Assembly (NCBI GenBank): GCA_025531455.1 | Contig: JAMYHL010000087.1 | Span: 1-64,000, forward strand | Reading direction: 5' to 3' | Length of the DNA stretch: 64,000 bases | From: Apiotrichum sp. Y4204 | Lineage: Eukaryota; Basidiomycota; Tremellomycetes; Trichosporonales; Trichosporonaceae | Part shown: piece by piece, positions 20,628-33,462 of the stretch | Numbering within the stretch: the stretch's first letter is position 1 | Layout of the letters: each line of letters opens with the position of its first letter | Notes under the pieces: generated by a model | What the model saw: only the letters and a program-made list of their open reading frames with translations | Told to the model about the DNA's origin: nothing | Database searches by the model: none | Translations under genes and position numbers: made by a program

Positions 20628-23600
20628 ATGACGCCGAGGGGCGGCGCCAGCCCTCCGCCGGCGGCCCCCTGCGGCGAGGGCGAGGCACAAAGTCCATTGC
20701 CACCACAACCACTCCAACGCTCTTCACTGTTGGCGGCGCATTTGTTGGCAGAGGACCCCTCGACATTGGGCGACATGGGGAGATCTCACTCCATGTCCGC
20801 GAGTCCTGATATGCTGCACAGGCCGTCGCTGGAGCACAGTATCTCGGTGTCGTCGGCACCAAACCTCAGCGCTCCGCCCCCGCCCCCGGCAGACTTTAAC
20901 CCGCCAGCCGATTTTTCTTCAGAGCTGCCACTCCATGGTATTGTCGCCAACCCCCTCTTCTCCGCCCCGTCGTCCCCACCCACTCAGCCGCCTACACTAC
21001 TGCCGAATTCACCGACACGCCCTACTCCGGTGACACGGGTATTCAGTCCTTCGGTCAGCCCACCGACACGACCCAGCCCTGCAGCAAGTCCTCCGACGGG
21101 GTTGCTACCCGACGACCCATCCACACTGCTTGGGGAGACGCTTTCCGGGAGGCTCCAGCGTCCACAGCTGCGCTCAATCCAGCAGATCTCGAGCGAGTCT
21201 GTCAACATTTCGCAGCGGAGTAGTTCTCCGTCGACGAGCATAGCAGGAGGAAGCTCGGCGTCGGCATCGGAGAGTGGAGATGTTCTCGCGCTTCGTCGGG
21301 ACGAGCTTGTGTCAAATATCCTTTCCGCAGAAGACGAGTGGACGCGGCGATCTGCCTCTTCCGCACCGCAGAGCCCGACGCTTGAAGAGACCGAGGAATC
21401 TGGTGGACTGGGCGGACGCCCGCGCTCCATGAGCCGTGGCGAAGAAACGCACGCATGGGACAGTGTGGTGAGTATCAATGAGAGTATGAGATAGCCCTAG
21501 TGCCAAGCAGGACACTCATTTTACCACAGTGGCCTGCGCCGAATGCCGTTCGTCGCGGCCCAGGGTTCGATCTGCCCGGGCCGTCGCGCTTCCCGATGGC
21601 ACCCATGTCGCCGTACGTGACACCCTCGTTTTCGCCTGCCATCGTGCAGCAAGCACAAGCACAAGCACAGACCGCCGCTGCCGCTGCCTGGGCACTGTCG
21701 TTGTCGACGTCACCGCCCATCGATTCCGAGCGCCCAGGACCCTCGAGCCCGGGCCACCGGCCCTCGCTACCGCTCGCCATCGCACCGCGGCATTCCTCGT
21801 CCAGACATTCCTTGCATTTTGAATTTGAAGATGTGTCTCACAGCTCGAGTCCCCCGAGTCCCCGCGGCCGACGCCTCCCCAGTCTCCCTTCCAGCCCACA
21901 GGCCAGTCCTGTTCCAGAGCTACCAAAGACTGCACCGCCGCGGCCGAGGCCGATTCTAGAAGACAGCAAAAGTAGTAGACGCTCCCCTTCCTCTTCGTCA
22001 GGCTCTCCACCATCACTCTCATCTCGTTCCCCAGCCGTCAGCGGCTCTCCCGCATCCTCCCCCGATTCTGTGTCGCCTATTCCCCTCATCTCCGACTCGC
22101 CACCGATTGTCAGCCCTGGTCCCCGTCCGGCGGCGTTAGGCAGCCACTTTCCGGAACTCGTCCCACCTTTCATCTCCCGCCGCGAGCTGCCACCAAGACT
22201 CACACGGAGAGTGTCCGAAACCGCCATTGTTCGTCGCCCCGATGCGTCACTCCTGTTGGCAGGGCAGGCGGGCGCATCTTCCTCCATCACCACACACAAC
22301 GAGCCGGATGGCGATATGGACGACGACGAATTGTTGTTGTCCCCGCGTCGGCCGGGCGTCCCCCGGAGGGCAAAGTCTGCACAGGACGCACACGGCGGGA
22401 CGCGTTCCGTCCATCCGGCTCTTCCGCTGTCCGTTCCGGGGCTGCACCTGACATCCCTCGATGACGAAGTGTTTGAGATGGACGACGATGACCACGAGCC
22501 GGAAGCACCTAACCCCTGCGTCTCGTCTGCATCTGCCCCATATGCTCTTGGCATTGTCGACGAGGGTGATTGCCTCCCCACAGAATCCGCCATGCTCGAA
22601 ATGGACGTGACTTTTGACGACGAAGGCCTGAACGCACTGGAGCGTATTTTCCTCCTCAGTCGGAGTGAGTATCCGTTTCACCGCGCGTACGTCGCGCGTG
22701 TGCTCGGTGACCTCCTCGGCGACGTCGATCCATGCGAGTCGGTCGAATACGTGTTGCCGCTGATCACGGCCTTCTCCTTCGACGAGGACGAGACGGTTAA
22801 GGAGGCATTTGCGGAGGACCTGCATCGGATCTTGTGGTACTACTTTACAGTGAGCACTTTGGCTAACACGCGTATCTGACCGCAGACGTGCCAGCTCGTC
22901 TCCGAGAGCTCGACCGAGTCGCCTGGGCCGGATGCGCTACCAGACAGTGTGCAGCGGCTGGAGAACATGCACCCAACACAACCGTTGGATCAGCCGCAGA
23001 GCCGACCCTGTGGTGACTCTGGGGACTCGGGGTTGTCGAACTTCGCGTCGAACTACGCGGGCGGGATATCGATAAAGCCTGGCAATGCGTCCTCTGGTGA
23101 CATGTCTACAACAGCAACGTCCAACCTCACCGGCCTGGATCTCGGCCCACGCACAGAGGATACCCCCGGCACAAGCCTCACGCCTTCTCCCGACATGGGC
23201 CCGCACTTTGTGGAAAAGTACGAAGACCAAGTTGACGACAAGCTGTGGGAGGGTGACAAGCTCTTTGAAGGTGTTCCAGAAGTTGTGTCCGCGCCCGAGC
23301 TCCATGTCGGGTTTTTCCGTCCACTTCTAGGCACCATGCTTCTGAGCCATAACGAGTTGGTCGCCAACCCCACGCGCGACGGCATCATCGCGCTCGTGTC
23401 ACGGCTACGCGGGGGACCGGTGGAGGCAGAGACGTGGGGCACCGAAAGGGACAACCAGGACACCGAGGTGCATCTCTCCCAGACGGGCCCACACTTGCAT
23501 CATAAACTCCCTTTCGGCCCCGACATGCGGCAACTTGTGGAACAGGAGCTGCTGTACGGGATTGTGCTCGGGATGGGTACATTATCCACCGAAGTTCCTG

Positions 23601-25327
23601 ACTCGCTGTTCAACGACACCACCGAGGTTGTCGGTGACGGGGTCGACCAGGACTACGAGGCGGAGATGTACCGCCTACAGATGATCCAGGAGGCGACTCT
23701 CGGCCGAGCGCTTTCGTTGAGTTTCATCGGCGCCATGTCGGAGCTCTACTCGCCGGAGGAAGTGGTCAAGTATGGGTTCATTGATGAGGTGATTCGGGGG
23801 CAGGACGGAGATGTCTCAACAAGGGCCGAAGCCGCTCTGGCAATTGGGAAGGTTGTGCGTGCCGCGCCGCCCGAGGAAGTGCCCCGCCTCCTCGAGGCGT
23901 TCCAGTCCTTTGCCACGGACAAGAACCCAGCCGTCCTCCAGTCTGCGTGCTCCAGTCTCGCCTCACTCTGCAAGCGGGCCCCGTCCGACGAGTACCGCCG
24001 CGAATTTGCCGTCACCGCCATGCAGGGGTTCATGACAGGTAACGAGAACGTGCAATACGCAGCTCTTGAAGCCCTTGGCGAGGTGATATACACCTTTGTA
24101 AATGACCCTCTTGGCCCGCCACCAGAGCTGCTCCAGATCTTCTGCGAGGAGCGCCCGCCGACGATTGCCGAGGACTGCGACTGGACGTTTCTCGCCGCAT
24201 TCAATCTCCCAGGCGTGTGCCTTACCGTCGGGCCCGACCGATGGGGGGAACTTCGCGGACTCTACCGCCGCATCGTGGGGCAGGCGGGAACGCGTGTCCT
24301 GCGCACGGTTGCGGCGTCCCTCCACGAGTTGGCGAACATCCTCCACCCGGAGCAAGTCGCAGAGGATGTGCTCCCCGTGTACCGCCAGTGCCTCACGTAC
24401 GGCGACGACATCCGCGAAAGCATTTTCGAGCACGTCGACGTGCTTATCGCGCGCCTCCCGCAGTCTCTCGGCTGGGAGTGCTTCATGGATCTATCGACAA
24501 CGTGGGAGAAGAACATGCTGGGCGGATGGCGGGCAAGAGAACAGCTTGCTCTGCACATCCCCAGCTTTCTCGAGACGTTCCACCGCCACTCGGAAGTCTC
24601 AGCCGTGCTCGGCATGATGCACAGCGCCCTCCTTGACCCATTCGCCGCGGTGCGCGATGCCGCCACCGTCGCCGTCCCGCGCTCGTTTGAGATTCTCGGC
24701 CGCTCCATGTGCTCGCAAAACGTGCTCAACGACATGCTCCTCGATCTCGGCTTCAGCTCGAGCTATCGCCAGCGCCTGACCTTTGTCCGCTGCCTGCGCG
24801 AGTTTATCCGCCCGCCGCCGAACCGTGAGGTCTTCGAGAAGAGCTTCATGCCGAGCCTGATGCGCCTGAGCCAGGACATTGTGGATGTGCGCCTCGGTCT
24901 CGCCAAGGCCGTCGCCGACTTGTTTATCATCGGCGCCTTTTACGGCGACCGCAAGCTCCCGGTACCGCAAGAGGTACGCGGGCTCGCGCGCGTACTCTCC
25001 GAGGATGACAGCCCGGATGTGCGCGCCGTTATAAGCGGTATCGGCGCGGACCGGTGGGAGGACCTCCCGGCCGAGGAGGCGTTGGAGGAAGAGCTGGCAA
25101 CCTCGTCGAATCCGAACAGCGTCGAGTCGGCCGTCGAGCAAGTAATGGAAGACTCGTCCCCTACCCGCGCTGTCGTCGAGCAGAGGAAGGGTCTGCACGA
25201 CCGGGCCCTCCTCCCCTCGCCGCTCGCGAAAGTGGAGTCTCCCAACGAGCCTGAACAGGAGGACGAAGACCGGGGGGAGAACCCATTTGCCGCCTCATTT
25301 GGGCGCGCCGCGAGCGCGAGTAATTGA
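20628..25327 (+). CDS. PPP4R1: protein phosphatase 4 regulatory subunit 1 (PPP4R1)-like HEAT protein
   Basis: Exons 20628-21467, 21530-22849 and 22886-25327 join in frame to 1533 residues. Residues 1 to about 640 are Ser/Pro-rich and apparently disordered (many SSPxSP units). At about 650-720 begins a PP4R1-like helical unit (LNALERIFLLSRSEYPFHRA, then a DETVKEAFAEDLHRIL segment). The C-terminal half is HEAT repeats: TRAEAALAIGKVVRAAPPEE, NPAVLQSACSSLASLCKRAP, NENVQYAALEALGEVIYTFV, and near the end DIVDVRLGLAKAVADLFIIG. PPP4R1 scaffolds the PP4 catalytic subunit and directs it to substrates. The start used is the first ATG of the open frame. Because the N-terminus is low complexity, more upstream coding sequence cannot be excluded. 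It is much longer than animal PPP4R1 (about 950 residues) because of the N-terminal extension. Confidence 0.8.
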
Positions 25328-25633
25328 GTGGGGAGAGAGAGGAGGGCGATTTCAGATTTCAAATAGATGAACTGTACGAGGGACTGTACCCCCGCCACCG
25401 GCACCACTGTATCTTGCTATTTGTCTACTAGAAGTCGAGTATGCACCCGGCGCTTCGCTGGACATTATCTCTGCATATGTACTAATCGAACTCGCTGCAG
25501 TTTATGTTGTGTTCCGTTTCTGATAGGCAATGGCAAGACTTGTCGTGTTCTTTAATCTCGAGCTATTCACCTCACGAAGCTTCAAACCCATGTAACTTAC
25601 AATCTGACCCGACAGAGGCCACTCGACCGTCTC
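25328..25633. other. convergent 3' spacer, PPP4R1 / hydrolase
   Basis: This spacer of 306 bases lies between converging stops and presumably holds both poly(A) regions. No gene is seen. Confidence 0.55.
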
Positions 25634-26366
25634 TCAGGCGCTCACGGCCCTTGCCGCGAGCGCGATGAACGCCGCAACCTCCCTAGGCCGACCAAGCAGC
25701 GAGGCATGGCACGTATCGAGCCGGACCGTCTTGGCGTTTGCGCGCGCGGCCATCATCTCCTGTGCGGCCGGGCTGATCGTCTGGTCTTTGGAGGAGATCT
25801 GCATGTCAGCCCATCCCCTCTCTCCTACGTACGAGGTACCACGCAGGCTTCTCTTTCCACGCGGGAGCTGTGACATTCTCGAAAAAGACAGTTGCGCGGG
25901 GAACATGCTGTCCGACAAGATATGGGAACAGAGCCGCAGGGGAGAGGTCGGCACAGAACGCGTCCTGGAACTTATCCGCCTTGACCCACGCGTACCCCGT
26001 CTCATCGACTTCCACCGCATCCGCAACCGAGGGAGGATACTGCGCTTGAATAGCCGCAAGACTCTCCCCTTCATCGAGGGCGAGGCCCGCAACATACGCC
26101 ACTCCGCGGACTTTGGGGTCGGTAGCTTGGGAAATCACCGCGCCGCCGTACGAGTGCCCCACGAGGAGGACTGGCGCGGGCGCGCGGGAAATCTCAGTCT
26201 GCAGCCGCGCCGTATCGGCTGAAAGTGACTCGAGGGAGAGGTCGAGGGCGCGCAGAGATGTGGAAGTGTAGCCCCCTGCGCCGAGGGCGGAGATTACGCC
26301 GCCCCAGTGCCCTGCGTTGCCCCAGAGGCCGTGGACGAGGATTATGTGCAGAGAGGGAATCTTCAT
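25634..26366 (-). CDS. alpha/beta hydrolase, plant MES / bacterial EstC-like
   Basis: Two exons (26366-25833 and 25798-25634) encode 232 residues. It opens with a beta strand and oxyanion-loop motif, IILVHGLWGNAGHWGGV. The nucleophile elbow is GHSYGG, with Ser72. The other triad members fall after the 34-nt intron: Asp183 in ISSKDQTI and His209 in DTCHASLL. The order, the spacing and the segment WYLISSKDQTISP are typical of small soluble esterases related to plant methylesterases and bacterial EstC-type hydrolases. The substrate cannot be told from sequence. No secretion signal is visible, so it is probably cytosolic. A good TATA box lies about 80 bp upstream, unlike the housekeeping genes here, which suggests regulated expression. 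The gene stands alone between PPP4R1 and TSC2. Confidence 0.85.
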
Positions 26367-27366
26367 GGTTGAGCGTAGATGGGTGTTTGGTAAGTTGGAG
26401 ATCAGCGATCTTCGATCAGTGTTGCTGTCCGGTCAGAACAGGATGGTTTATATATCTCCTCGAGGGCCTACATCCTCTACATCTCCCCTCATGATGCCGT
26501 CCAACAGTCGAAAGAGACAAGAGAGAACATGAAAGTGTGCAGAGTCCAAGTCGCCAAGACCGAAATTGGTGTGAGTGTAAATGGCCGTCGGCCACCAAAG
26601 TCAGTTCGCATCAGAGCGCAATGTACAGTACCTCCTACGCCGCCAATACCTTATAAGCATATTCGCTTCCAGCAGCGATAAACATAATATCGATCCGCGC
26701 GGAATGGAGCTTAATCGCGCGGAACACTCCACCCACCCTTTCTTATATTCCTCCCAGCTGACCGGTAGGGCACGGAGATTGCGCGTCTCCGCCGTCCAGA
26801 GAGCGAGGTCTGCTGACGCCGCCGGCATTGATGATTGTACACCCACGGATCCGGGACGGCGGACATTGATGGACTCCGACTCGCATCATGATAATAGTGC
26901 CCCGTTACCGACGCGACGGGGTTTCGACCGTGTTCTGACGCGGTTGAGGTGGGATGTCCGGCCACGCGCGGCGAGGCGTGCCCGCGCGATCGGGGGTGAT
27001 CACGGGATGTAGAGATGAGATGCAGAGAGCATTGATGGGGCAGCAATGGTATCCGGCGTTATGCGTGACTGATTGCGCACGCGCGCGGCGCACATGCGGT
27101 TCGAAATCAACAAGTACGATTCGCACAATGGGTGTATGCACCGCGGGTCATGTCCTGGCTCGAATTTGTTGGCCCAGAAAATGCACCCTGCTGCTTTCAA
27201 GGATGATCAGCTGCGCCAACCCCTACATGTAGCCATCAGTTTAAATCAAGGTCAGTTATGAGGTGGGATGAGTGGATCCCGAGGGGCGGGAAGGACAGAG
27301 GCCCAGCACGCAGCTGTCGCGGATCCCATCTTCGCAGTTCATACATCTCATACTCTTGGTCTCCTA
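26367..27366. other. intergenic, hydrolase promoter and TSC2 3' flank
   Basis: This is 1 kb between the start of the hydrolase gene and the stop of TSC2, both on the minus strand. Apart from the TATA box it holds no recognisable gene. Confidence 0.5.
26447..26454 (-). promoter_or_regulatory. TATA box of the hydrolase gene
   Basis: On the minus strand the sequence reads TATATAAA, about 80 bases before the ATG at 26366. It is the clearest TATA element in the window. Confidence 0.55.
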
Positions 27367-30300
27367 CTACGCCATCTGCTCGGGCGGCGAGAACGTGCGG
27401 GTAAAGCTGCTGTCAGTGATGGACACACGATTGCACTCACTCCCGGAGAATAATCTCTTTTGCGGTGGGGTCGTTGGCGTCGAGCGGTGGTATCGCGGGC
27501 AGCCTGGATCTATTAGCTCACACGCCACACACTTTGACTCACATCTCCCGGAGACGCTGCATCGCGCGCCAGCGCGCACGCCAGATGGTGATGTACTCTG
27601 CGCTCGTGGCGTCGGGGGCGCCCTGCGTGTGCTGGAAACGCACGGCCATAGAGGTCGCGTAGTGCGCGATCTGACGCACGAGGACAGGGAGGTTGCGCCG
27701 CGAGACGAGCTTGTACTCGCCTATCGGGGAGAAGTCGGGGAGGCCATCAGCACGTTGCAGCTGGACCTTGAAGAAGTCTTCCGAGTCGCCGCCCCATTCG
27801 TCGACGGTCGGGACGGCGGGGCCTGCGTTGCCGTCCGTGCGGGTGAGGGAGACGGCGTCGGCAACTTCGCGGGTCGCGTAGGGAGAGACAATGATATTGA
27901 CAAAGTTGAAGGCCGTGCGTATTGTGTCAAACTTGAAATCCTGGCCAGACTCGTTGTACACAATCTTGACATAGTCGTTGCCCACCAGACGCTTCTTGGC
28001 CGTGTTCTCCGGCGTGTTGGGCATGAGCGTCGGCGCATGGAAGATCATCTGCGCAAGGTCGTCCCACCAGGCGTACGCGTACTGGCCGTCCGAGTCGTTC
28101 TCCTTGTCGAGACCGCCAGTAAACACGTCGACCTGCCCCTTGAGACGGATGATACGGCCCAAGCCGGCGAGGAAGTCGAGGTAGAGAGGCGAGCCGTCGC
28201 AGTTGGCAAGAATCTCGGCCTCTGTTGTCTGTCCAGGGCCGACATACAGCACTGCAATCTTGAATGTGTTGATGACCGGCGTGTTGTCGATACCGCGCAG
28301 CGCACGTTCAAACTTTGGTTCCCTGGGGATCGGGCGGCCCCTGGGGATGTTCTGATCGGCGTTGGGGTAAGAAGACAGAAGGTGGAGGCCGAGGTAGCTC
28401 GGCTCGATCATGACATCCTTGCGGCGCTGCGAGGGCGCGGCGCCCGACCAGACGTACCCAGAGATCGAGTTGTCGACGGTGTTCTCGCCCGTCGGCTTGA
28501 CCGAGACAATCGATTCGACAATGGCCTCGTTTTCTGCAGCGTTCTCGAAATCCGCCGCCTTTTCGGTGGGGGTCTTGTCCTTTTCGGTGGGGGTCTTGTC
28601 TTTTTCGGTGGGAGTCTTGCTTTCCGGCTTCTCCACCGGGGACTTGGAACTCTCACTGTCGGTGCTCTTCTCCTCTGGCTCCTCGATATCACCGCCCTCA
28701 TTGGCCTCCAGAGGAGCAGGGTTCACTTTCTTCCTGTTCGCCATGAGGAAAGCGGGCAGAGACGTCATGTCGGCATTCGTCTCGCCGAGGCCGACGAGGG
28801 GAATGTTCTCAACCTTGCAGACGACGCTCGTTTGTCCGGTGGCACGGGTGGTGGTAATGGTCGCCCAGCCGGTGCGCTGGTGTGCGGTGACAGTGATTAT
28901 CGCGCCGCCGAGAAGCCAAGACATGGTCTTTGGCGGGTCATCATTGTCGCGCATCACGACCTCGGACAGGAACGACGTCGCGGGTTTCGGGTCTGCGTTG
29001 CCATAGGTGTATCGCGCAATCCAATCGAAGCAAACCTCCATGCGCTCGTCCACCGGCGTGCGGTGGCTCTTGGCGTGGAGCAGGCCGCGCACGAGACGGT
29101 GTACAAAGCTGGGCCGCTGCGTGACTTTCAGTGCGAGGAACCAGATATAGATGACGTGGTAGGCGAGGCCGATCACGTGCTGAGAGAGTGTAAACTGTTC
29201 GCGGTCGGTAAAGTCGCTGCCAGCAGTGCGGGCGTTATGCTCCCCGACGTAACCGATAGCGACGGCGAAGACGAGGCGGTATTGATCCTCCGTAAAGTTG
29301 CGGTATAGCTGCGAGTTGCCAAGGGCGACGAGGAACTCGAGGATGTGGACGGCAACGGCGGGAGTGGAGAGAATTTGTTGCGTAGCCTGGAGGATGGTGC
29401 CGATATGCTTTGAGAGGTACGTCTCCATTTCGTACACGCAGACCGTGAGCGTCTGAAGACAGGGACGCGCGAGAGTGGCGTTACCCTCCAGGCCAAACAC
29501 GAGCGACTGGATGATGCGATCGCACTCGGCGCGGTTGAACACGCTACGATACGAGATGAGGATGGAGATGGACTGGTACGCGGCGGCATTGATGTGCGTG
29601 CGCTTGATGAATGAGGGAGTCTGGAAACGGCGCTCCCAGCGGTTCTCTTTCTCGAGAATACCGTCACATAACACACGTAGCAGACCTCGTACCTCACGCG
29701 TCGCACGGATACCGTGGAAGTAATGCTTGTTTCCGAGCTGCTGCGGGAGGAAAACGAGAATGTACGACACAATCTCCCAGTCGTGCTCCCACCGGAGGAG
29801 GCCGTTGAGCACGCGCACATACTCAGATACCGGAAGCCACACGCCCTCGACCGTGCCGTCGGAACCGGGAGCCCGGGCGCGCAGCGACGGGTGATTCTGA
29901 TCGTACGTAAGAAGCACCTCACTCGGGTGATTGTCCGGAGGCGTCTCGAACGCGAGCTGCTCCGGCACGCACCACATTGGGTTGTACGGGGTGTCGGCGG
30001 AGGTAGCGCGAAGCAAAGGCTGCGCCTTGGAGCGGCTGCGGCTTCGGCCGACTGATTCGGTAACTCGCGTTGACCGGCCGCGCTCGTCCTCGGTGCGGCC
30101 AGGTGGGGGGTTGGCCCTTGAGCGCCGGCGTGCCTCTTCGTGTTCGATCGCTGCGCGCATCTCCTCCTCTGTCTTCTTCGTACGGAAGAGGATCTTGGCG
30201 AACGGCTCCACGAAGCGGTTGATGTCATCGCGGAAGAGGATGCGGTGCTTCCTGTCCGCGCGCAACCGCATCGCCCACTGAAGGATCGTCAGGCGGGCAC

Positions 30301-33300
30301 GAGGACACTTTGACGGCATCCGCTGCGGTTGACCAGGGTCGGAAATGGGATAGAGCAGGCCAAGGAGATCGCGGAAGATGATTATGCAGCGCAGCGAGAT
30401 AAGGGTGCGGGCAGGACGACCACCCAAAACCTGCGGTGAGAAAGCAAGGCGAGTAAATGTCGCAATCATCGCCTGTACGACATACACCGCTTTGCACGAG
30501 GTGTGTTGCGTCACCCCAGAGCTGGAAGAGTGCGTTGAGAAGTAGTCTTCGGCAGGCGGAGAGAGCAGTTGCGACATGCCAACAGCGGGCGAGTTCGGCT
30601 CACGGCTCGGCGAGAGGGTGCGTATGAGGTTGCGCAAGCTGCTCTGTTCGCGGGTCGCGGCTCTGCCGGACCGGACGTCTCCGGCTGGCGCCAGCGTTGG
30701 GCCTGATGGCGGCGACGGGGAAGACACAGGAGGCGACTGTATGGGAAGCGGGCCAGGCGATGGGCCCTGCGAGAGCGAAAGGTTTGACCCAAAGGGGGCG
30801 ACCTTGCACGTCGCCTCGACGGCGAGGGTCGTCAGTATTTGGCGGATAGCCCCAAAACTGCCGCCGGCAGCCGCCGCGGCCATTGCCTGTGGTGGCTCGG
30901 GAGACGCGTCCTCGGCCTCGACCTGTGCCTCTGATTTTGATGATCTCGCCTTACGACGCTCCTCCTCACGCATCAAGGTCTCCGACACGGCACTGCTCAC
31001 AAGCACGCCGAGTGCTTCAGTCAAGAGACCTTGATCAGTCTCCTGCGGCAGCCATTTCTCGAGGTACGGGACAATCACCTGATCAACCAGCTGCGCGCGG
31101 TGCTCTGGGAGATCGTCGACATATGTGTACACATCCTGGTAGAGGAGGTTCGACACGCGGCTCCTTGCGATCGGGAGGTCGTACGACTGCGCGAATGCTT
31201 CCAGGAGACGCCAGATGTTGGAGATCCAGCCAGAAGTAAATGGGAGACAGAGGCACTCGCGTTGGTAATAGTCAATCACCAGCCCGGCGGTCTCCTCGTC
31301 AAGGTTGGGGCCAAGCTCAAGCAGGAGGTCAATATACTGCGGGTGGAAGAATGGCGGAGGTGCGGTGGTCTCAGAGGTGTGGAGACGCGAATGAAGACGA
31401 CCGATGGACTGCGGGAGGCGGCCAATAACGTTGCCATACATGGCGACGAGCGGGTCCGTCTCGCACTTGAGCAGCGTGCGCGCGGCATCGGGGCTGCGGT
31501 CAGTTGTTTGCAGAGCATGCTCACTCACGCCAAGGTCTGGATGAAGGGATAGATGCTGTTCAGAATCTCACAAGCGGCTTCGCCTTCCGTCCACGCATCG
31601 TCGCTAGAGTTCTCTCCCAGAGATGTGAGATGGTTGTCAAGCAGAGAGAGGACCTCGGTGTCGACAGGCAGCCAACGCGCCCATTCAGGGCCACGCGCCT
31701 CGCCAGTGCCTGGGAATCGGCGGGTCGAGAGGGCGGCGACGAGCGACTGCGCGAGGCCAGTAAATGAAAGCGACAGGCTCGAATGCACAAAGTCGCTCTC
31801 AATGCAAAGTCTTGCAATGATGACGGCGCCGCGGGTCACCTTGCGCTCGACGTCCTTGTCGTTGCGCTCCTCCTTTAACCTTCCCTCGAGAACCTTGCGA
31901 AGCGCGAGCTCACCGCGACGCCCGCTCTCCGCGCCAAGCATGGTGCGAACAAGGTCATGGGCCGCCATGGACGCCTCACCAGTGATCATTGCGTCCTGAC
32001 CAAAGGCAAAGCAGAGAAGCTCGAACATTTCGTCGAAGAGGTCGTCGTTTAGGGTCGTGCACTCGAATAGCATGCTTACGAGGGCGCACAGTGCGGTGAA
32101 GGGGCGCGACCACTTGGAGCAGCGCGAGAAACGAGGCGATCGGGGTGGCTTCTGAGGCTTGTCGAGCTGCTTGTCACCCTTCTCGGCCTGCTTGTCGCCT
32201 TTCTCAGCCTGCTTTTCGCCCTTCTCGGTCTGCTTGTCGCCCTTTTCGGGGCGGTCGGCTGGGGTGAAGGGGAAAGCCTCGACGCGACCAACAGTGAGAC
32301 TCGTCGCGCGGCGCACGGTAAGAGTTGGAGGGGATGTAGGGTTGCCTGCCGCCATGGCATGTTGGGAGTGGCGAGGGCGGGCGGCAGCTGCACTCGACCC
32401 CGCCGGCACGTGGCCAGCGAGTACACCTTGCCAAACGAACGAGATCACCGGTCTTAGGATATGGGAGAGGTCGGCGGGGGAGAAGAGTGCCGGGCGGTTC
32501 TGCACAATCAACGTGATGAGGTCAATTGCATCGGCTGCAGTGGAAGCAGGCGTTGCGCTCGTGATAGGACCAAATGGTGTGCCCCGCTCGGCAGCGGGGC
32601 TAGACTCTGTTGCCGTCGACTCGTCCGCATTACACCAAGCTATCCAGTCGGAGTTTAGGTCGGCGAGAACTCGGAGGAGATAGCCCACTATCCCATCCAT
32701 GCCATCCACCACAGCGCCCTTCTGAGTGAGGGCTTTGAGGGCCCCAATCTCGACAAACATCTGGTTTGTGCGCGCCTCGCCCTGTCCGCCGCTTCTCGCC
32801 GTCAGCACATTGTACACTGCCCTTGGTGTGATCGAAGTCGGGAGCTGCGCCGGATTAGGCCCGAGAACCGACGGAGGGGGAGGCACGAGGCCAACGAGCA
32901 CGGCCAGGAGCCGGATCGCGGCCGTGCGAAGCTGATAGTCTGAAGAAGGGGCGCTGAATGCGATTGCCCGTGCGTAAAGCGTGCGAATGTCGGCCGGACG
33001 GAGACCCAGCTCGGCAAACGTGTGGGTCGCACCCATATGGTCGAGCATGATGTTGGCGAGATAGACTGATGTGGCCTTGACAATCTCGACTGTCTCGGCG
33101 GTTGTTTTTGTTCCTCCGGGCTCGAGGAGAGAGAGCGCCGTGTCGAGGTGGAATGACCCGTGCGGAGAGATAGGATTGTTCGAGGCTGTTGCTGCCGTCG
33201 CCGTTGCCGTGATGCCCGGCAACGGCGCAGTGCCCGCCGGCGGTGAGGTCAAGAGAACCTCATCAATCGGCTCCCGGGTAAGGCCCGAGCTGCTGCTTGC

Positions 33301-33462
33301 CTTGCGCCCATCGGCGTGCGCCTGCGCGCTGGACGCCTTGGACGATGTGCGACGGCCAAAGAGGTTTGGCAGAAAGCTGGCGATGGACGTCGACGGCGAG
33401 GCAGTCGGGCTGTGGGTGTGCGGGTCGGGCCGCGGCCCACGCTCGCGCTCGCGGTCGGTCAT
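27367..33462 (-). CDS. TSC2: tuberin (TSC2), RapGAP-domain regulator of Rheb/TOR
   Basis: Exons 33462-31529, 31493-27543, 27503-27441 and 27406-27367 join in frame to 1995 residues. An N-terminal tuberin-type helical region follows a short disordered start. The C-terminal RapGAP domain (about 1720-1970) includes TFKIAVLYVGPGQTTEAEIL, the RIIRLKGQVDVFTGGLD segment and VGNDYVKIVYNESGQDFKF. The Asn of GND (about residue 1817) is the catalytic asparagine thumb of the family. FNFVNIIVSPYAT follows, then the conserved LPVLVRQIAHYATSMAVRF. The protein ends in a short ILRDFTRTFSPPEQMA tail made by two small exons. With TSC1, TSC2 stimulates GTP hydrolysis by Rheb and so restrains TORC1. Budding yeast lacks it, while fission yeast and many basidiomycetes keep it. 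Two short Lys/Glu repeats (listed separately) interrupt otherwise conserved regions. The last acceptor is a tandem ACAGCAG. Confidence 0.93.
28560..28619 (-). repeat. in-frame 21-nt repeat in TSC2 (TPTEKDK units)
   Basis: Three near-identical 21-base units encode TPTEKDK-TPTEKDK-TPTEK in a disordered Glu/Ser-rich linker before the RapGAP domain. The units are almost identical at DNA level, so they probably vary in number between strains. Confidence 0.75.
32168..32248 (-). repeat. in-frame 18-nt repeat in TSC2 (EKGDKQ units)
   Basis: Four to five 18-base units encode EKGDKQ/EKGEKQ/AEKGDKQ in the N-terminal region of tuberin. They differ by a few silent or conservative changes. Confidence 0.7.

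Noticed and set aside
27272..29308. 678-codon open frame on the plus strand
   Set aside because: It is antisense to the RapGAP half of TSC2, whose minus-strand frame matches tuberin throughout. GC-rich coding DNA leaves such shadow frames open.
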